A program made the translations under genes and the position numbers. The notes under the pieces are model-generated. The model was not told the DNA's origin and did no database searches. It was given only the letters and a program-made list of their open reading frames with translations. DNA of 40,498 bases from Clostridia bacterium (lineage in GTDB: Bacteria; Bacillota; Clostridia; Christensenellales; Borkfalkiaceae): the NCBI GenBank assembly GCA_021204625.1, contig JAJPZA010000061.1, positions 1-40,498 of the forward strand, given 5' to 3'. Of this stretch, positions 23,149 to 31,604 are shown piece after piece; within the stretch, counting starts at the first letter, position 1, and every line of letters begins with the position of its first letter.

Positions 23149-24108
23149 TCAACTTTTATCGAGCAGGTCAAAAAGCTCCTGGACAAACTCACACCCGGCG
23201 TTCCTTGCTTTGACGGCCCATCTGTATGCGATTGCCTTGCTTCGCGTGACGCCCCAGCCGAAATAATACATTCTGCCCAGCTCATACATTGAATATGCAT
23301 TGCCATGCTTTGCGGCAAGCCTGTGCCACTTCAAAGCCGTGCTGTCGCTTTCCCGGACTCCTACGCCGTACTCATACATATAGCCCAGCTTGTACTCTGC
23401 ATGCGGCACTTTGTGTGCGGCCCCGTATCTGAAGCACTTCAGAGCCTTGCCGAGGCTTTTTTTTGTGCAGTCTCCGGAATAATAATGATTGCCCGCATTT
23501 GTGGCGCACAGCGGCTGTCCCAGCCTTGCCCCCTCCAGAAAACAGTTGAACGCCTCCTGGATATCGACCTCTGTCCCTAAGCCGAGTTCATAACAGCAAC
23601 CCAGATTGCACAGGGCACCCTTTGCACCGCTGTCCACCGCTTTCCTGTACCAATGGAAAGCAAAATTCAGATTTTTTTCCTGTCCTCCGATGCCGAAGTA
23701 GTAGCAGTCCCCTAAAGCCTCCTGGGCCTCGCCTTCTCCGTGCGCTGCGGCATACATGTCCAGTTTAAAGGCCTTGCCGTCATCCCTTTCGCACCCTATG
23801 CCGTATTTGCAGCAATACGCAAGCCTCATGCATCCGTACGGACATCCCCGCTTGGCAGATTCCAGATACCATTTGTACGCACTGGCATAATTCTTGGCTG
23901 CACCCTCTCCATTGAGATATGCATCCCCCAGCCTGGCCTGCGCAAGCGCATGGCCCCTCCAGGCCGCTGCCCTGTACATGTTCACGGCAGAACTGTAACT
24001 CTCATGGCTGTGATACTCTTCACCGCGCCGGAACAGTTCCTCCGTATCTGTATTTTTCGTAGCCTCTTTAAGAGCCTGCATGTTAAAGGTGTCCATGTCT
24101 GCCGGCAT
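23149..24108 (-). CDS. Sel1-repeat protein 4 (first of the cluster)
   Basis: The 319-residue protein has about eight Sel1 repeats, starting near LFRRGEEYHSHES and ending MYELGRMYYFGWGVTRSKAIAYRW. It keeps a related but diverged GCPYGCMRLAYCCKYGIGCERD segment. A consensus AAGGAGG precedes the start. It is first in transcription order of the four-gene series and lies 240 bases downstream of paired dyad operators. Its stop codon overlaps a GTTGAAG/CTTCAAC hairpin without a T-tail, which fits continued transcription into the next Sel1 gene. Confidence 0.87.
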   Translation of the reverse strand: MPADMDTFNMQALKEATKNTDTEELFRRGEEYHSHESYSSAVNMYRAAAWRGHALAQARLGDAYLNGEGAAKNYASAYKWYLESAKRGCPYGCMRLAYCCKYGIGCERDDGKAFKLDMYAAAHGEGEAQEALGDCYYFGIGGQEKNLNFAFHWYRKAVDSGAKGALCNLGCCYELGLGTEVDIQEAFNCFLEGARLGQPLCATNAGNHYYSGDCTKKSLGKALKCFRYGAAHKVPHAEYKLGYMYEYGVGVRESDSTALKWHRLAAKHGNAYSMYELGRMYYFGWGVTRSKAIAYRWAVKARNAGCEFVQELFDLLDKS

Positions 24109-24213
24109 ATTAATGCCTCCTTGTGCGAGAGCCCCGGATGTGCCCTGAACGGGCCAGGACCGGACGGCTTTTATGGCCTGTTATGGTCCAGTTTTATGCA
24201 GATAAAAAAATAA

Positions 24214-24232
24214 GTCCGGCCGGAAGCCGAAC
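24214..24232. terminator. T-flanked hairpin in the leader of the Sel1 cluster
   Basis: GTCCGGC and GCCGAAC pair (one mismatch) around CGGAA. Both sides are T-rich: CTGTTTTTT on the plus strand, TTATTTTTTAT on the minus strand. It may be a second terminator for the zinc-ribbon operon or an attenuator ahead of the Sel1 genes. Confidence 0.55.
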
Positions 24233-24344
24233 CTGTTTTTTCCCCTTATGATACTATGCAGATTTCCCTCCGCATAGGAGTCTTTCTTGGATGACAACTA
24301 AGTTAGCACTCCGGCTGTAAAAATGCAAGTCAAATGTTTATAGT

Positions 24345-24384
24345 TTGTGCAATCTGCACAATCATATTTGTGCTAACTGCACAA
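24345..24384 (-). promoter_or_regulatory. Two TTGTGC-N5-GCACAA dyads (operator pair)
   Basis: Perfect 17-bp dyads lie at 24345-24361 and 24368-24384, centres 23 bases apart. They are upstream of a minus-strand TTGACT (24328-24333) pointing at the Sel1 genes; the matching -10 is poor. The 512-base gap between the zinc-ribbon gene and the Sel1 series holds no gene, so a shared control region is the likely role. Confidence 0.7.
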
Positions 24385-24599
24385 TACAGTTCTTTATCTT
24401 CCGCAAAAATCCTCTTTACGGCTCCGATCAGGATTCATGCGGGGCGGAAGAAAAGTGCACGGACCAAATACATATGTGCCGCTTTTGCTTTTCCTGTTCC
24501 CCCGGACGGGCCATGCGGCCCCGTGATTTCCGCTTCCGCGGACGGGGCGGGAATGATATTCCCGGCTCCGTTGCGGGAAAAGATGCATAGTTGCATAAA

Positions 24600-24615
24600 G
24601 CCGCCAAAAGGCGGC
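24600..24615 (-). terminator. Terminator of the zinc-ribbon gene
   Basis: GCCGCC and GGCGGC pair around AAAA. On the minus strand TTTATGC follows. It starts six bases after the stop codon. Confidence 0.65.
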
Positions 24616-24620
24616 CCATG

Positions 24621-25337
24621 CTATTCGGTGTACAGGATCCTGTGGCAGTTGTCGCACTCCACGACCCCTCCGGCCTTGATCTTCTCCAGGGACGATATCG
24701 GGAAGCCCATTCCGCACTTGGAGCAGCGGAGCTCCTTGTTGATGGTCTTTATGGGGCACAGGACGGGGAAGATGCGCTCGCTCCTCTTTTCCAGATATTT
24801 CTTCATGGGAGCCGGGTCTATGTGCTTGGCTATCTCGTCCAGCTGGACCTTGATGGCGTTCATCTCCTCGGTCTTCTTTGCCTTGTACGCCTTGTACGTG
24901 GGCTGGTAATCGTTGTTGTACAGATTCTGCATCTGGATGGTCTTCTTCTTGAAATCCTGGTACTCCTTGCCCGCGTCCGCTATGGCCTTCTGCAGGCTGG
25001 CTATCTCGGTCTTGATGCCGCGAAGCTTGTCCATTATCTGCATTATGCTCTTCTTGTAGTACGAGATGTCCGCCCCGTCCTCCACAAGCTCATCCATGTT
25101 GTTGAAGTCCTCGATGGTCTCCGCAAGCTCGTTGTAGCTGTCCTCCAGGGCCTTCACCTGCTTTTCCATTCTCTGCGCCCTGGTCTCATACGCCGTAAGC
25201 TTCTCAGGGGCCTGGGTGAGGAAGTTCTTCGTGGTTATGTAATTCTTGCGCTCCTGAGAGCCCGTAACTTCCTTCTCTATGGCCAGAAGCTTCTCATCCA
25301 CCTGCTGGTACTTCAAGAGATATTCCATCTGTGACAT
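24621..25337 (-). CDS. Coiled-coil C4 zinc-ribbon protein
   Basis: The 238-residue protein is mostly long helical heptad-rich segments (about 1-185) followed by a zinc ribbon with Cys205, Cys208, Cys228 and Cys231 (CSKC and CDNC). This architecture matches the widely conserved C4-type zinc ribbon family that is commonly found next to Nif3-like genes. It may bind nucleic acid, but no precise role is established. RBS AGGAG nine bases upstream. It is last in the rpoD-trmK-Nif3 series, 16 bases after the Nif3-like gene. Confidence 0.88.
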   Translation of the reverse strand: MSQMEYLLKYQQVDEKLLAIEKEVTGSQERKNYITTKNFLTQAPEKLTAYETRAQRMEKQVKALEDSYNELAETIEDFNNMDELVEDGADISYYKKSIMQIMDKLRGIKTEIASLQKAIADAGKEYQDFKKKTIQMQNLYNNDYQPTYKAYKAKKTEEMNAIKVQLDEIAKHIDPAPMKKYLEKRSERIFPVLCPIKTINKELRCSKCGMGFPISSLEKIKAGGVVECDNCHRILYTE

Positions 25338-25353
25338 AATAAACGCTCCTAAA

Positions 25354-26142
25354 TCAAACTATTCTGCTGTCGCAGTATATATCCGAACGCAGCCCGGCCC
25401 TTGCGGCGACTGCCTTCGCGAATTTTCTGAATCCATACAGCTCCGCTGCATAGTGCGTGGGCACGATAATACACATGCCCTTGTTGAGTATCGCCGTTAT
25501 CTGATGATGCTTCATGTCCGATGACACGAACACGTCCGCCCCTCTCTTCCAGGCGAAGTCTATGGCCTCGTCCGAGCACCCCGCTCCGCAGAAGGATGCC
25601 ACTTTGGACACTTTCCTGTCCATGTCCCCGAAGGCCAGAATACGCTCCGCGCCGAGAGACGCCTTCACATCCGCAAAGCATTCCTTGAATGCCTTGGGCT
25701 GAACTTCATACAGCCTGCCGTATGCGCCGCCGTCCACCTCTTCCATTACGGCCAGAGGAGCCTTTCCTCCGCAGGCTTCCATGAGGGACTGGTCTATCCC
25801 TCCGGGAGCGACGTCCAGGTTAAGGTGCATGGATATGACGGAAATGCCATTATTGGCACATTCATATACAGCCTGCGTGTCCGCACCGGGCGTGGAGTCC
25901 ACATGAAGGATAGCTCCGTATATTGCGGGATGATGGGTGACTATGGTGTTAAACCCGTTCTCCAAAGCGGCCTTTATTACGGCAGGGGAAAGGTCCAGGG
26001 CGAACATGACGCTGTTCACGTCCTTCCCGGAGTTCACTATGATTCCGCTGTTGTCATACGCCCCAAACTTTCTGCAGTATTCCGCGGAGAGCCTCAAGGG
26101 CGCGTATTCTTCCAAAATGCCCAGAAGTTCCTGTAATGTCAT
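25354..26142 (-). CDS. Nif3-like dinuclear metal center protein
   Basis: The 262-residue protein has the DUF34/Nif3 signature: ALDLSPAV (Asp50), VTHHPAIYG (His70-His71) and a late DMKHH motif, which together hold two metal ions in a hexameric ring in solved members. It begins with an ATGA overlap with trmK, so the pair is translationally coupled. GTP cyclohydrolase-like or chaperone roles have been proposed for the family, but none is proven; the bond with TrmK is conserved in Firmicutes. Confidence 0.92.
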   Translation of the reverse strand: MTLQELLGILEEYAPLRLSAEYCRKFGAYDNSGIIVNSGKDVNSVMFALDLSPAVIKAALENGFNTIVTHHPAIYGAILHVDSTPGADTQAVYECANNGISVISMHLNLDVAPGGIDQSLMEACGGKAPLAVMEEVDGGAYGRLYEVQPKAFKECFADVKASLGAERILAFGDMDRKVSKVASFCGAGCSDEAIDFAWKRGADVFVSSDMKHHQITAILNKGMCIIVPTHYAAELYGFRKFAKAVAARAGLRSDIYCDSRIV

Positions 26143-26792
26143 GATAATCCCAAAGCCTCTTTAAGAAGCTGTATCTCCTTCCAGATTGTGTCCTTTTCCC
26201 TTGGCTCCGCAATGCCTGCGGCATACCGCTCCTTTCTCTCCAGCCTGTATGCAAGATACTCCTGCACCGCAGGGCTTTTATACTCTTTGCCGTACTCCAG
26301 CTCCAGGGCCGTGTACGGCTCCGCGGAGCCTTCGCCGTCTTCCGCGGAAACACCCTTCAGCAGGACGTAATAATACCCGTCTGCCTTGAAAACCGTGTCC
26401 TGCAGAATGCGGGCTCCGTGCGTAATAAGCATCTTACGGACCTTGGAGACGTTTCGCATGGGCTGCAGAACGAACCTGGGAGGAATGCGCCGGCTTAAAA
26501 TCCTGGCCATCTCCTCTCCGCCCATGCCGGCGATAAGCACTTCATCCGCATACGGCACGCCGTCCAGGCCGTCCGTGCAAAAGAACAGGCACCGGCCTTC
26601 CCCGGCGTAATCTCCCAGAAGGTCTATGGCCTTCTGCAGGCATTTATCCCTGAGGTCCGTGGCTATGGCCGTATTGCACTTGCCGCTGTCCAGCATGTAT
26701 TTGGTGCAGAAAGCGTGGTCACAGCCCACGTCCGCGAACACATCGCACGGGTCCAGAAAAGATGTGAGAATGTCTATGCGGCTACCGTACAT
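26139..26792 (-). CDS. trmK: tRNA (adenine22-N1)-methyltransferase
   Basis: The 217-residue class I SAM methyltransferase has the SAM-binding FADVGCDHAF (19-28), ATDLRDKCL and the family-specific AGMGGEEMARIL (88-99), followed by LQPMRN. A C-terminal helical coil follows, as in Bacillus TrmK, which methylates A22 in the D arm of tRNA-Ser and others. It sits in the expected place between rpoD and the Nif3-like gene. GGAGAG lies immediately before the start. The stop overlaps the next start by four bases. Confidence 0.92.
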   Translation of the reverse strand: MYGSRIDILTSFLDPCDVFADVGCDHAFCTKYMLDSGKCNTAIATDLRDKCLQKAIDLLGDYAGEGRCLFFCTDGLDGVPYADEVLIAGMGGEEMARILSRRIPPRFVLQPMRNVSKVRKMLITHGARILQDTVFKADGYYYVLLKGVSAEDGEGSAEPYTALELEYGKEYKSPAVQEYLAYRLERKERYAAGIAEPREKDTIWKEIQLLKEALGLS

Positions 26793-26809
26793 ATGCTCTC
26801 CGTATTAAT

Positions 26810-26859
26810 CATTGCAGCGCGCATATGCGCGATAATGCATTGCAGCGCGTATACGCGCG
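26810..26859. repeat. Two 22-bp repeats, each ending in a palindrome
   Basis: CATTGCAGCGCG recurs at 26810 and 26838 (period 28). The copies continue as CATATGCGCG and TATACGCGCG, so each ends in a perfect CGCG-centred palindrome but with a changed core. They lie in the 136-base gap between rpoD and trmK. Confidence 0.8.
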
Positions 26860-26928
26860 TTTGAAGAACCCGCCCGCAGGGAAAGACAGGCAAAATTCCA
26901 TTGACGCGGCCTTGAATCCGGCCTGAAA

Positions 26929-27987
26929 TCAAGTGTCCAGGTAATCCTTGAGCTGTTTGGACCTTGAGGGATGACGGAGTTTCCTCAAGGCCTTGGCCTC
27001 TATCTGGCGGATGCGCTCACGGGTTACGTTGAACTCGCGGCCGACCTCTTCCAGCGTGCGGGGGCGCCCGTCATCCACGCCGTAGCGGAGGCGCAGCACT
27101 TTCTCCTCACGGGGAGTGAGGGTGTTGAGCACGCGCAGAAGCGTCTCTTTGAGCATTGAGGAGGATACGGTGTCCGAAGGGGTCTCGGCGTTCTCGTCCT
27201 CAAGGAAATCCCCGAGATGGGAGTCCTCTTCCTCTCCTATGGGCGTCTCAAGGGAGACGGGGTCCTGGGCAATCTTCTGTATCTCGCGCACGCGCTCTTC
27301 CGTAAGCCCCATCTCCTCGCCGATCTCTGCGGGGGTAGGCTCGCGGCCGAGCTTCTGGAGCAAAAGACGGGAGACTCTTGTGAGCTTGTTTATGGTCTCG
27401 ACCATGTGAACGGGAATGCGGATGGTTCTGGCCTGGTCTGCGATGGCCCTTGTGATGGCCTGGCGGATCCACCATGTGGCGTACGTGGAGAACTTGAAGC
27501 CTTTCTGGTAATCGAACTTCTCAACGGCCTTTATAAGCCCCAGATTGCCCTCCTGTATAAGATCCAAGAAAAGCATTCCGCGGCCAACATACCTCTTGGC
27601 GATTGACACAACGAGCCGAAGGTTTGCCTCGCAAAGCTTCTTCTTCGCGCTCTCGTCTCCGGCCTGCATTCTCTTGGCGAGCTCTATCTCGTCATCCGCG
27701 GACAGAAGGGGAACACGGCCGATGTCTTTCAAGTACATCTTGACGGGGTCATCCAGGCCCACGTCCGAAAGGGCCTGCTCATACAGCTCCCTGTCCCTTT
27801 CCGCCTCGTCCACAATCTGGATGTTGGCGTCCGCTATGGACTTGTACACGAAGTCCATCTGAGCCGGAGTAGTCTCGAACTTCTCCATGATGTCGCAAAG
27901 AGCGTTGGTGGTAATTGACCCTTTGGTCTCATACCCGTCAATGATCTGCTTCACGATCTCGTTCAGTTTCTCATCTGTAAGATTCAT
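26929..27987 (-). CDS. rpoD: Primary sigma factor RpoD
   Basis: The 352-residue sigma-A shows region 1.1 (about 1-70), region 1.2 ([16 protein letters not shown]), region 2 with RDLIQEGN-type [38 protein letters not shown] (core binding and -10 recognition), region 3 and region 4 with the helix-turn-helix [29 protein letters not shown], which reads the -35. Length is normal for Clostridia. The ATG at 27987 is chosen because GAGAGG precedes it; an upstream TTG would add five residues. It directs housekeeping transcription, consistent with the many TTGACA/TATAAT promoters seen here. Confidence 0.97.
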   Translation of the reverse strand: MNLTDEKLNEIVKQIIDGYETKGSITTNALCDIMEKFETTPAQMDFVYKSIADANIQIVDEAERDRELYEQALSDVGLDDPVKMYLKDIGRVPLLSADDEIELAKRMQAGDESAKKKLCEANLRLVVSIAKRYVGRGMLFLDLIQEGNLGLIKAVEKFDYQKGFKFSTYATWWIRQAITRAIADQARTIRIPVHMVETINKLTRVSRLLLQKLGREPTPAEIGEEMGLTEERVREIQKIAQDPVSLETPIGEEEDSHLGDFLEDENAETPSDTVSSSMLKETLLRVLNTLTPREEKVLRLRYGVDDGRPRTLEEVGREFNVTRERIRQIEAKALRKLRHPSRSKQLKDYLDT

Positions 27988-28047
27988 ATTATCCTCTCTC
28001 AAGCCAGAAGCTTCGAGTGCCCGTGGCTTGTAAGTAACTTATTGCAG

Positions 28048-28067
28048 CGTCATCCGGACGGATGACG
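28048..28067. terminator. Hairpin between rpoD and the XRE remnant
   Basis: CGTCATCC and GGATGACG pair perfectly around GGAC. The T-run (GTTTTTG) is on the plus strand, so it would stop antisense transcripts; on the minus strand it is a T-less stem in the rpoD leader. Confidence 0.45.
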
Positions 28068-28133
28068 GTTTTTGCATTCCATTGTTGATCAGGCCGCACA
28101 TGAAGCCATACGTTATATCCAGCCGGCGGGTGT

Positions 28134-28421
28134 TCATCCTGCGCAAAACACTGGTAAAACGGGCATACTCAGATCAGAGGGGTCACAGGCGGTTGCAGTG
28201 TGTAATCCGTTTTCATCCGGACGGCCTGTCAGATAATCCAGGCTTACTCTGAAGGTATCCGCAAGCTTCAGAAGCTGCGCGCAAGTGGGGCTGGCGCTGC
28301 GGGTCATCCGGCAATTGAGGGCTGCGGCGTTAATGCCGGCGGCCCTTGAAAGAGCCTTCTGCTATCCGCCGGACCGCTCATCAATCAAAACCGGCAGCCT
28401 TTCCCTGAATGTCATCGCCAT
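28134..28421 (-). pseudogene. XRE-family regulator broken by an in-frame TAG
   Basis: Read from ATG at 28421 (or 28415 after GAGG), 96 codons form a Cro/C1-type helix-turn-helix protein: FRERLPVLIDERSGG, stop, QKALSRAAGINAAALNCR, then AQLLKLADTFRVSLDYLTGRPDENG. That matches the standard pattern of helix, TQKELA, recognition helix and SLDYLLGR end. The single TAG sits at codon 20, just where Thr or Ser of the TQKEL motif is expected. Everything else is intact, so decay is recent or a strain polymorphism. It is absent from normal ORF lists because of the stop. It fills most of the 489-base gap between rpoD and dnaG. Confidence 0.7.
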
Positions 28422-28491
28422 ACCTCAACCATGTTCAATCATGCGTCCGCATGTCCGCGTTTGGAAGCGCAGCATGCGCGTTTTGCACCGG

Positions 28492-30390
28492 CTAGGAAAT
28501 CTCCTTGACCTTCTCCGCCCTGGCCTGCTTGGTGAGGCTGCGGATGGCAGAGAGGGCCTCCTGGTACTTCATGAGCCACTCCCGCTTCCTGTCCGGATCC
28601 TGCTCCGCTTTGCAGAGCCTGTCGCAGCGGTCCCGCTCATCCTTGAGCTGTTTCATCCGGAGGGTGTACACGCAGTCCTGGAAGTATTTGTCCGCGACCG
28701 GCCCCTGCAGGCTGTCTCCCTCGCTTAAAGCCGCCACGCGCCACATCTCATACCCCTCAAGGCCCAGATCCCTTGCGTCCGAGGAAGACATGTGGGACTC
28801 TCCAACGCCGTAGCTGGAAATGAGGTCTCCGGGGCGCGGCTTTTCGCCGTCTTCCTGGCAGTTTTTCACATAGGAGATTATGATCTTGTGGAGGTCATTG
28901 AACACGGGAACGGACGATATGTCCGTCTTCTCCGCGCACTTTGCGCCGAACAGGTATGCGGCCGACACGAACCGGGATGCCTTGGTCTCCTTGGTGTTCC
29001 ATTCGCGGAGCATGGCCTTGCGCTCCGCCGCTGCGTCCGCATCCCTGGGCTCCGCCGGCGCCTGCTCCGGGGCTACGGAAAGGTCCACTTTTCCAAGCTC
29101 GTCCTTGAGCGCCTGCAGGCTGGTGCCGGTCCTGTCCCGGATTGTCTTGAGAAGGTCTTCCTGGGTGGAGTCGCTCTTCTCGCCCTTCACTATTCTCAGG
29201 GCCGCCTGTATGTACTTTCTCCTGTCCGAGGTATTTGTGAGGTCCAGCCCGTTTTCCGCATACTTGAGCCTGAAGTCTATGAGAGGCAATGCGGCGTCCA
29301 GGCAGGCTTGGTATCCCGCATTTCCCTGCTTTTTTATGACATCGTCCGGGTCCATCCCTTCAGGAAGCGAGACCACCTTCACGGTGAGGCCCTCGTCCTG
29401 CAGTATTTCCAGGCCCCTAGCGTTCGCGCTCTGGCCTGCGGAGTCTCCGTCATATGATATGAGAATATTCTCCGAATAACGCTTTATTAGCCTTGCCTGG
29501 TCCTGCGTGAGCGACGTGCCCATGCTGGCCACAACGTTCGTGAACCCGGCGGAATACAGCGATATGGTGTCCATATAGCCTTCCACCATTATGACCTCGG
29601 AGATCTTCTGCTGCTTCTTGAGCTTCTTCAACAGGTTGATGTTGTACAGCGTCTTGCTCTTGTTGAAGATTATGGTATCCTTTGTGTTCTTGTACTTGGC
29701 CAGGTTGTCCGCCTTTTTGAGGAGCCTTCCGCCGAAGGCTATGACCTCGTCAAAGGAGTTTATGATGGGATATATGAGCCTTCCGCCCTGGGCGTCTATG
29801 AGCCTTCCCTCCTCACCCAGCGTGCAGACGCCGGCGTCCTGTATCTGCTGCGGCGTATATCCCTTGTCCAGAAGATACCTGGGGAGGTCATAAAAATTCA
29901 TCGAGGCGCCGAGCCCGAACTGGGTCACGACCTTGCCTGTGAGCTTTCTGCTCTCAATGTACTTAAGATGCTGTTCGGCCTTTCCGGAGCGCAGATTGGC
30001 GAGGTAGAAATGCGCCGTCTCGTTCACAACCTTGAGGCACATGTCCTTGCGCTGCTTGAGCTCCATTGTCTTGGCGGCATCCGCGCCGGACGGCGCCGGC
30101 ACCGGAAGCTTCACCCTGTCCGCGAGAATCTTCACGGCGTCCATGAAGTCCACGTTCTCAATGTCCTGCACGAACTTTATGACGTCCCCGCTCGCGTTGC
30201 ATCCGAAACAGTGAAAATACTTGTCCGTCTCGTTGACTATGAAAGACGCCGTCTTCTCATGATGAAACGGGCAGCATCCCCACCAGGAATTGCCCTTTCT
30301 GTCCAGCTGAACGTATCCTGAGACCACGTCCACGATATTGACCTTGTCCTTCAGGGTCTGCACGAACTCCTGAAACTCACTGCTCGCCAT
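28492..30390 (-). CDS. dnaG: DNA primase
   Basis: The 632-residue primase has an N-terminal CHC2 zinc finger (Cys40, His43, Cys61, Cys64 in CPFH and HCFGC). A catalytic domain follows with TOPRIM motifs VEGYMD and SYDGDSAGQ, which bind the metals for RNA primer synthesis. The C-terminal region contacts the DnaB helicase. Length is normal. I chose MASSEFQEF (30390) over a longer frame that adds 36 arginine-rich residues; the RBS is weak. It acts at the replication fork and is grouped with dgt and rpoD as in other Clostridia. Confidence 0.95.
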   Translation of the reverse strand: MASSEFQEFVQTLKDKVNIVDVVSGYVQLDRKGNSWWGCCPFHHEKTASFIVNETDKYFHCFGCNASGDVIKFVQDIENVDFMDAVKILADRVKLPVPAPSGADAAKTMELKQRKDMCLKVVNETAHFYLANLRSGKAEQHLKYIESRKLTGKVVTQFGLGASMNFYDLPRYLLDKGYTPQQIQDAGVCTLGEEGRLIDAQGGRLIYPIINSFDEVIAFGGRLLKKADNLAKYKNTKDTIIFNKSKTLYNINLLKKLKKQQKISEVIMVEGYMDTISLYSAGFTNVVASMGTSLTQDQARLIKRYSENILISYDGDSAGQSANARGLEILQDEGLTVKVVSLPEGMDPDDVIKKQGNAGYQACLDAALPLIDFRLKYAENGLDLTNTSDRRKYIQAALRIVKGEKSDSTQEDLLKTIRDRTGTSLQALKDELGKVDLSVAPEQAPAEPRDADAAAERKAMLREWNTKETKASRFVSAAYLFGAKCAEKTDISSVPVFNDLHKIIISYVKNCQEDGEKPRPGDLISSYGVGESHMSSSDARDLGLEGYEMWRVAALSEGDSLQGPVADKYFQDCVYTLRMKQLKDERDRCDRLCKAEQDPDRKREWLMKYQEALSAIRSLTKQARAEKVKEIS

Positions 30391-30543
30391 ACTGCGTCTT
30401 CTGTACCATCTGCATCCCCGGCGCAAGCCCCTTTCCGGGGCTTTGCGCCAGAGCCCGCATATACTCTCTCTCAAATGCCGCTTCCCGCGGTTTTTCATTC
30501 ATTGACCCCGCAAGCGCATCCTAAGCGCATGAGGCCCTTCCAT

Positions 30544-30582
30544 TATCTCTATTATCTCTATCTCTTGTATCTCTATCTCTTG
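30544..30582 (-). repeat. 15-bp tandem repeat containing the dgt stop codon
   Basis: TATCTCTATCTCTTG occurs at 30553-30567 and 30568-30582, with a partial unit from 30544. The dgt TAG (30573-30575) is inside the second unit, so unit gain or loss could change the protein's last residues. Confidence 0.8.
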
Positions 30583-31604
30583 TGCTTTTCGTCCAGAAAC
30601 AGCCATCCGTGAGGCACGAAAATCTTGTTGAACTCGCAGATGGCGTAACGGTCCGTCATGGAAGAGATGTAATCCACGACCACGGTCTGCTCGCTGCAGC
30701 CCTCCGTCTTCATGTGCTTCTTGTACTCTTCCGGAACGACCTCGAAGTGGCTGATGTAATATCCGTACATCTCCGTGAGCATCCTTTCCGCCTTCTCCTC
30801 TTCCGCGCGCACCGTTCCTGTGAGGTACACGTTCTTGAACATGAAGTTTCTAAGGTCCTCGCTGGCCTTGTCCACGACGGGGTCCATCTCAACCATGTCC
30901 TTTCCGTGCGAATAGCTGTATATCGAGGATATTGCCGTGTTGATCCTCTTTCCGGAGCCGTCCCCGAGAACCTCTACAATCTCCCTGGGAATGTCCTCCT
31001 TGCAAAGAACACCGGCCCTCACGGCATCTTCTATGTCATGGTTGATGTACGCAATCCTGTCCGCCTGGGAGACACACCTTGCCTCCAGCGTCTTAGGGTG
31101 CCCGTCCTTCTTGTGATTCTCTATTCCGTCCCTTACCTCATATGTGAGGTTGAGGCCTTCCCCGTCCTTTTCCAGGACCTCCACGACCCTGCGGGACTGC
31201 ACGTTGTGCCTGAAGTTCCCGCCCGTGAGAGTGCTGAGAATCCTTTCGCCGCTGTGCCCGAAAGGCGTGTGGCCGAGGTCATGCCCCAAGGCTATGGCCT
31301 CTGCAAGGTCTTCATTGAGAGCCAGGCAGCGCGCAAGGGACCTGGCTATCTGAGCCACGTCCAGAGTGTGCGTGAGCCTTGTGATATAATGGTCCCCTTC
31401 CGGCGAGAAGAAGACCTGGGTCTTGTTCTTGAGCCTTCTGAACGAGTTGCAGTATATGATCCTGTCCCTGTCCCTCTGGAAGTCCGTGCGCATCTCGCAC
31501 GGCTTCTCCGGCCTCTGCCTCTCATGCTCCCCCGCTGACTTGCAGGCGAACGGAGAGAGGAACTGCTCTTCTATTGCGTATGTCCTTTCCTTTAACTGTT
31601 CCAT
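30573..31604 (-). CDS. dgt: Deoxyguanosinetriphosphate triphosphohydrolase-like protein
   Basis: The 343-residue HD-domain enzyme shows the family's RRLKNKTQVF (56-65), TRLTHTLDV (His79) and GHDLGHTPFGH (107-117, HD pair His108-Asp109). It hydrolyses dNTPs to deoxynucleoside and triphosphate and so tunes dNTP pools. Its place upstream of dnaG and rpoD matches the clostridial order. RBS GGGAG. The last codons KHKR and the stop lie in a short tandem repeat. Promoter-like TATAAT boxes are present upstream near 31751-31756 on the minus strand, but with weak -35 boxes. Confidence 0.95.
   Translation of the reverse strand: MEQLKERTYAIEEQFLSPFACKSAGEHERQRPEKPCEMRTDFQRDRDRIIYCNSFRRLKNKTQVFFSPEGDHYITRLTHTLDVAQIARSLARCLALNEDLAEAIALGHDLGHTPFGHSGERILSTLTGGNFRHNVQSRRVVEVLEKDGEGLNLTYEVRDGIENHKKDGHPKTLEARCVSQADRIAYINHDIEDAVRAGVLCKEDIPREIVEVLGDGSGKRINTAISSIYSYSHGKDMVEMDPVVDKASEDLRNFMFKNVYLTGTVRAEEEKAERMLTEMYGYYISHFEVVPEEYKKHMKTEGCSEQTVVVDYISSMTDRYAICEFNKIFVPHGWLFLDEKHKR

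Noticed and set aside
28359-28364. Recoding of TAG (pyrrolysine or suppression) in the XRE remnant
   Set aside because: There is no evidence of a pyrrolysine system or of a suppressor tRNA here, and the position is a non-special helix residue. Nonsense mutation is simpler.
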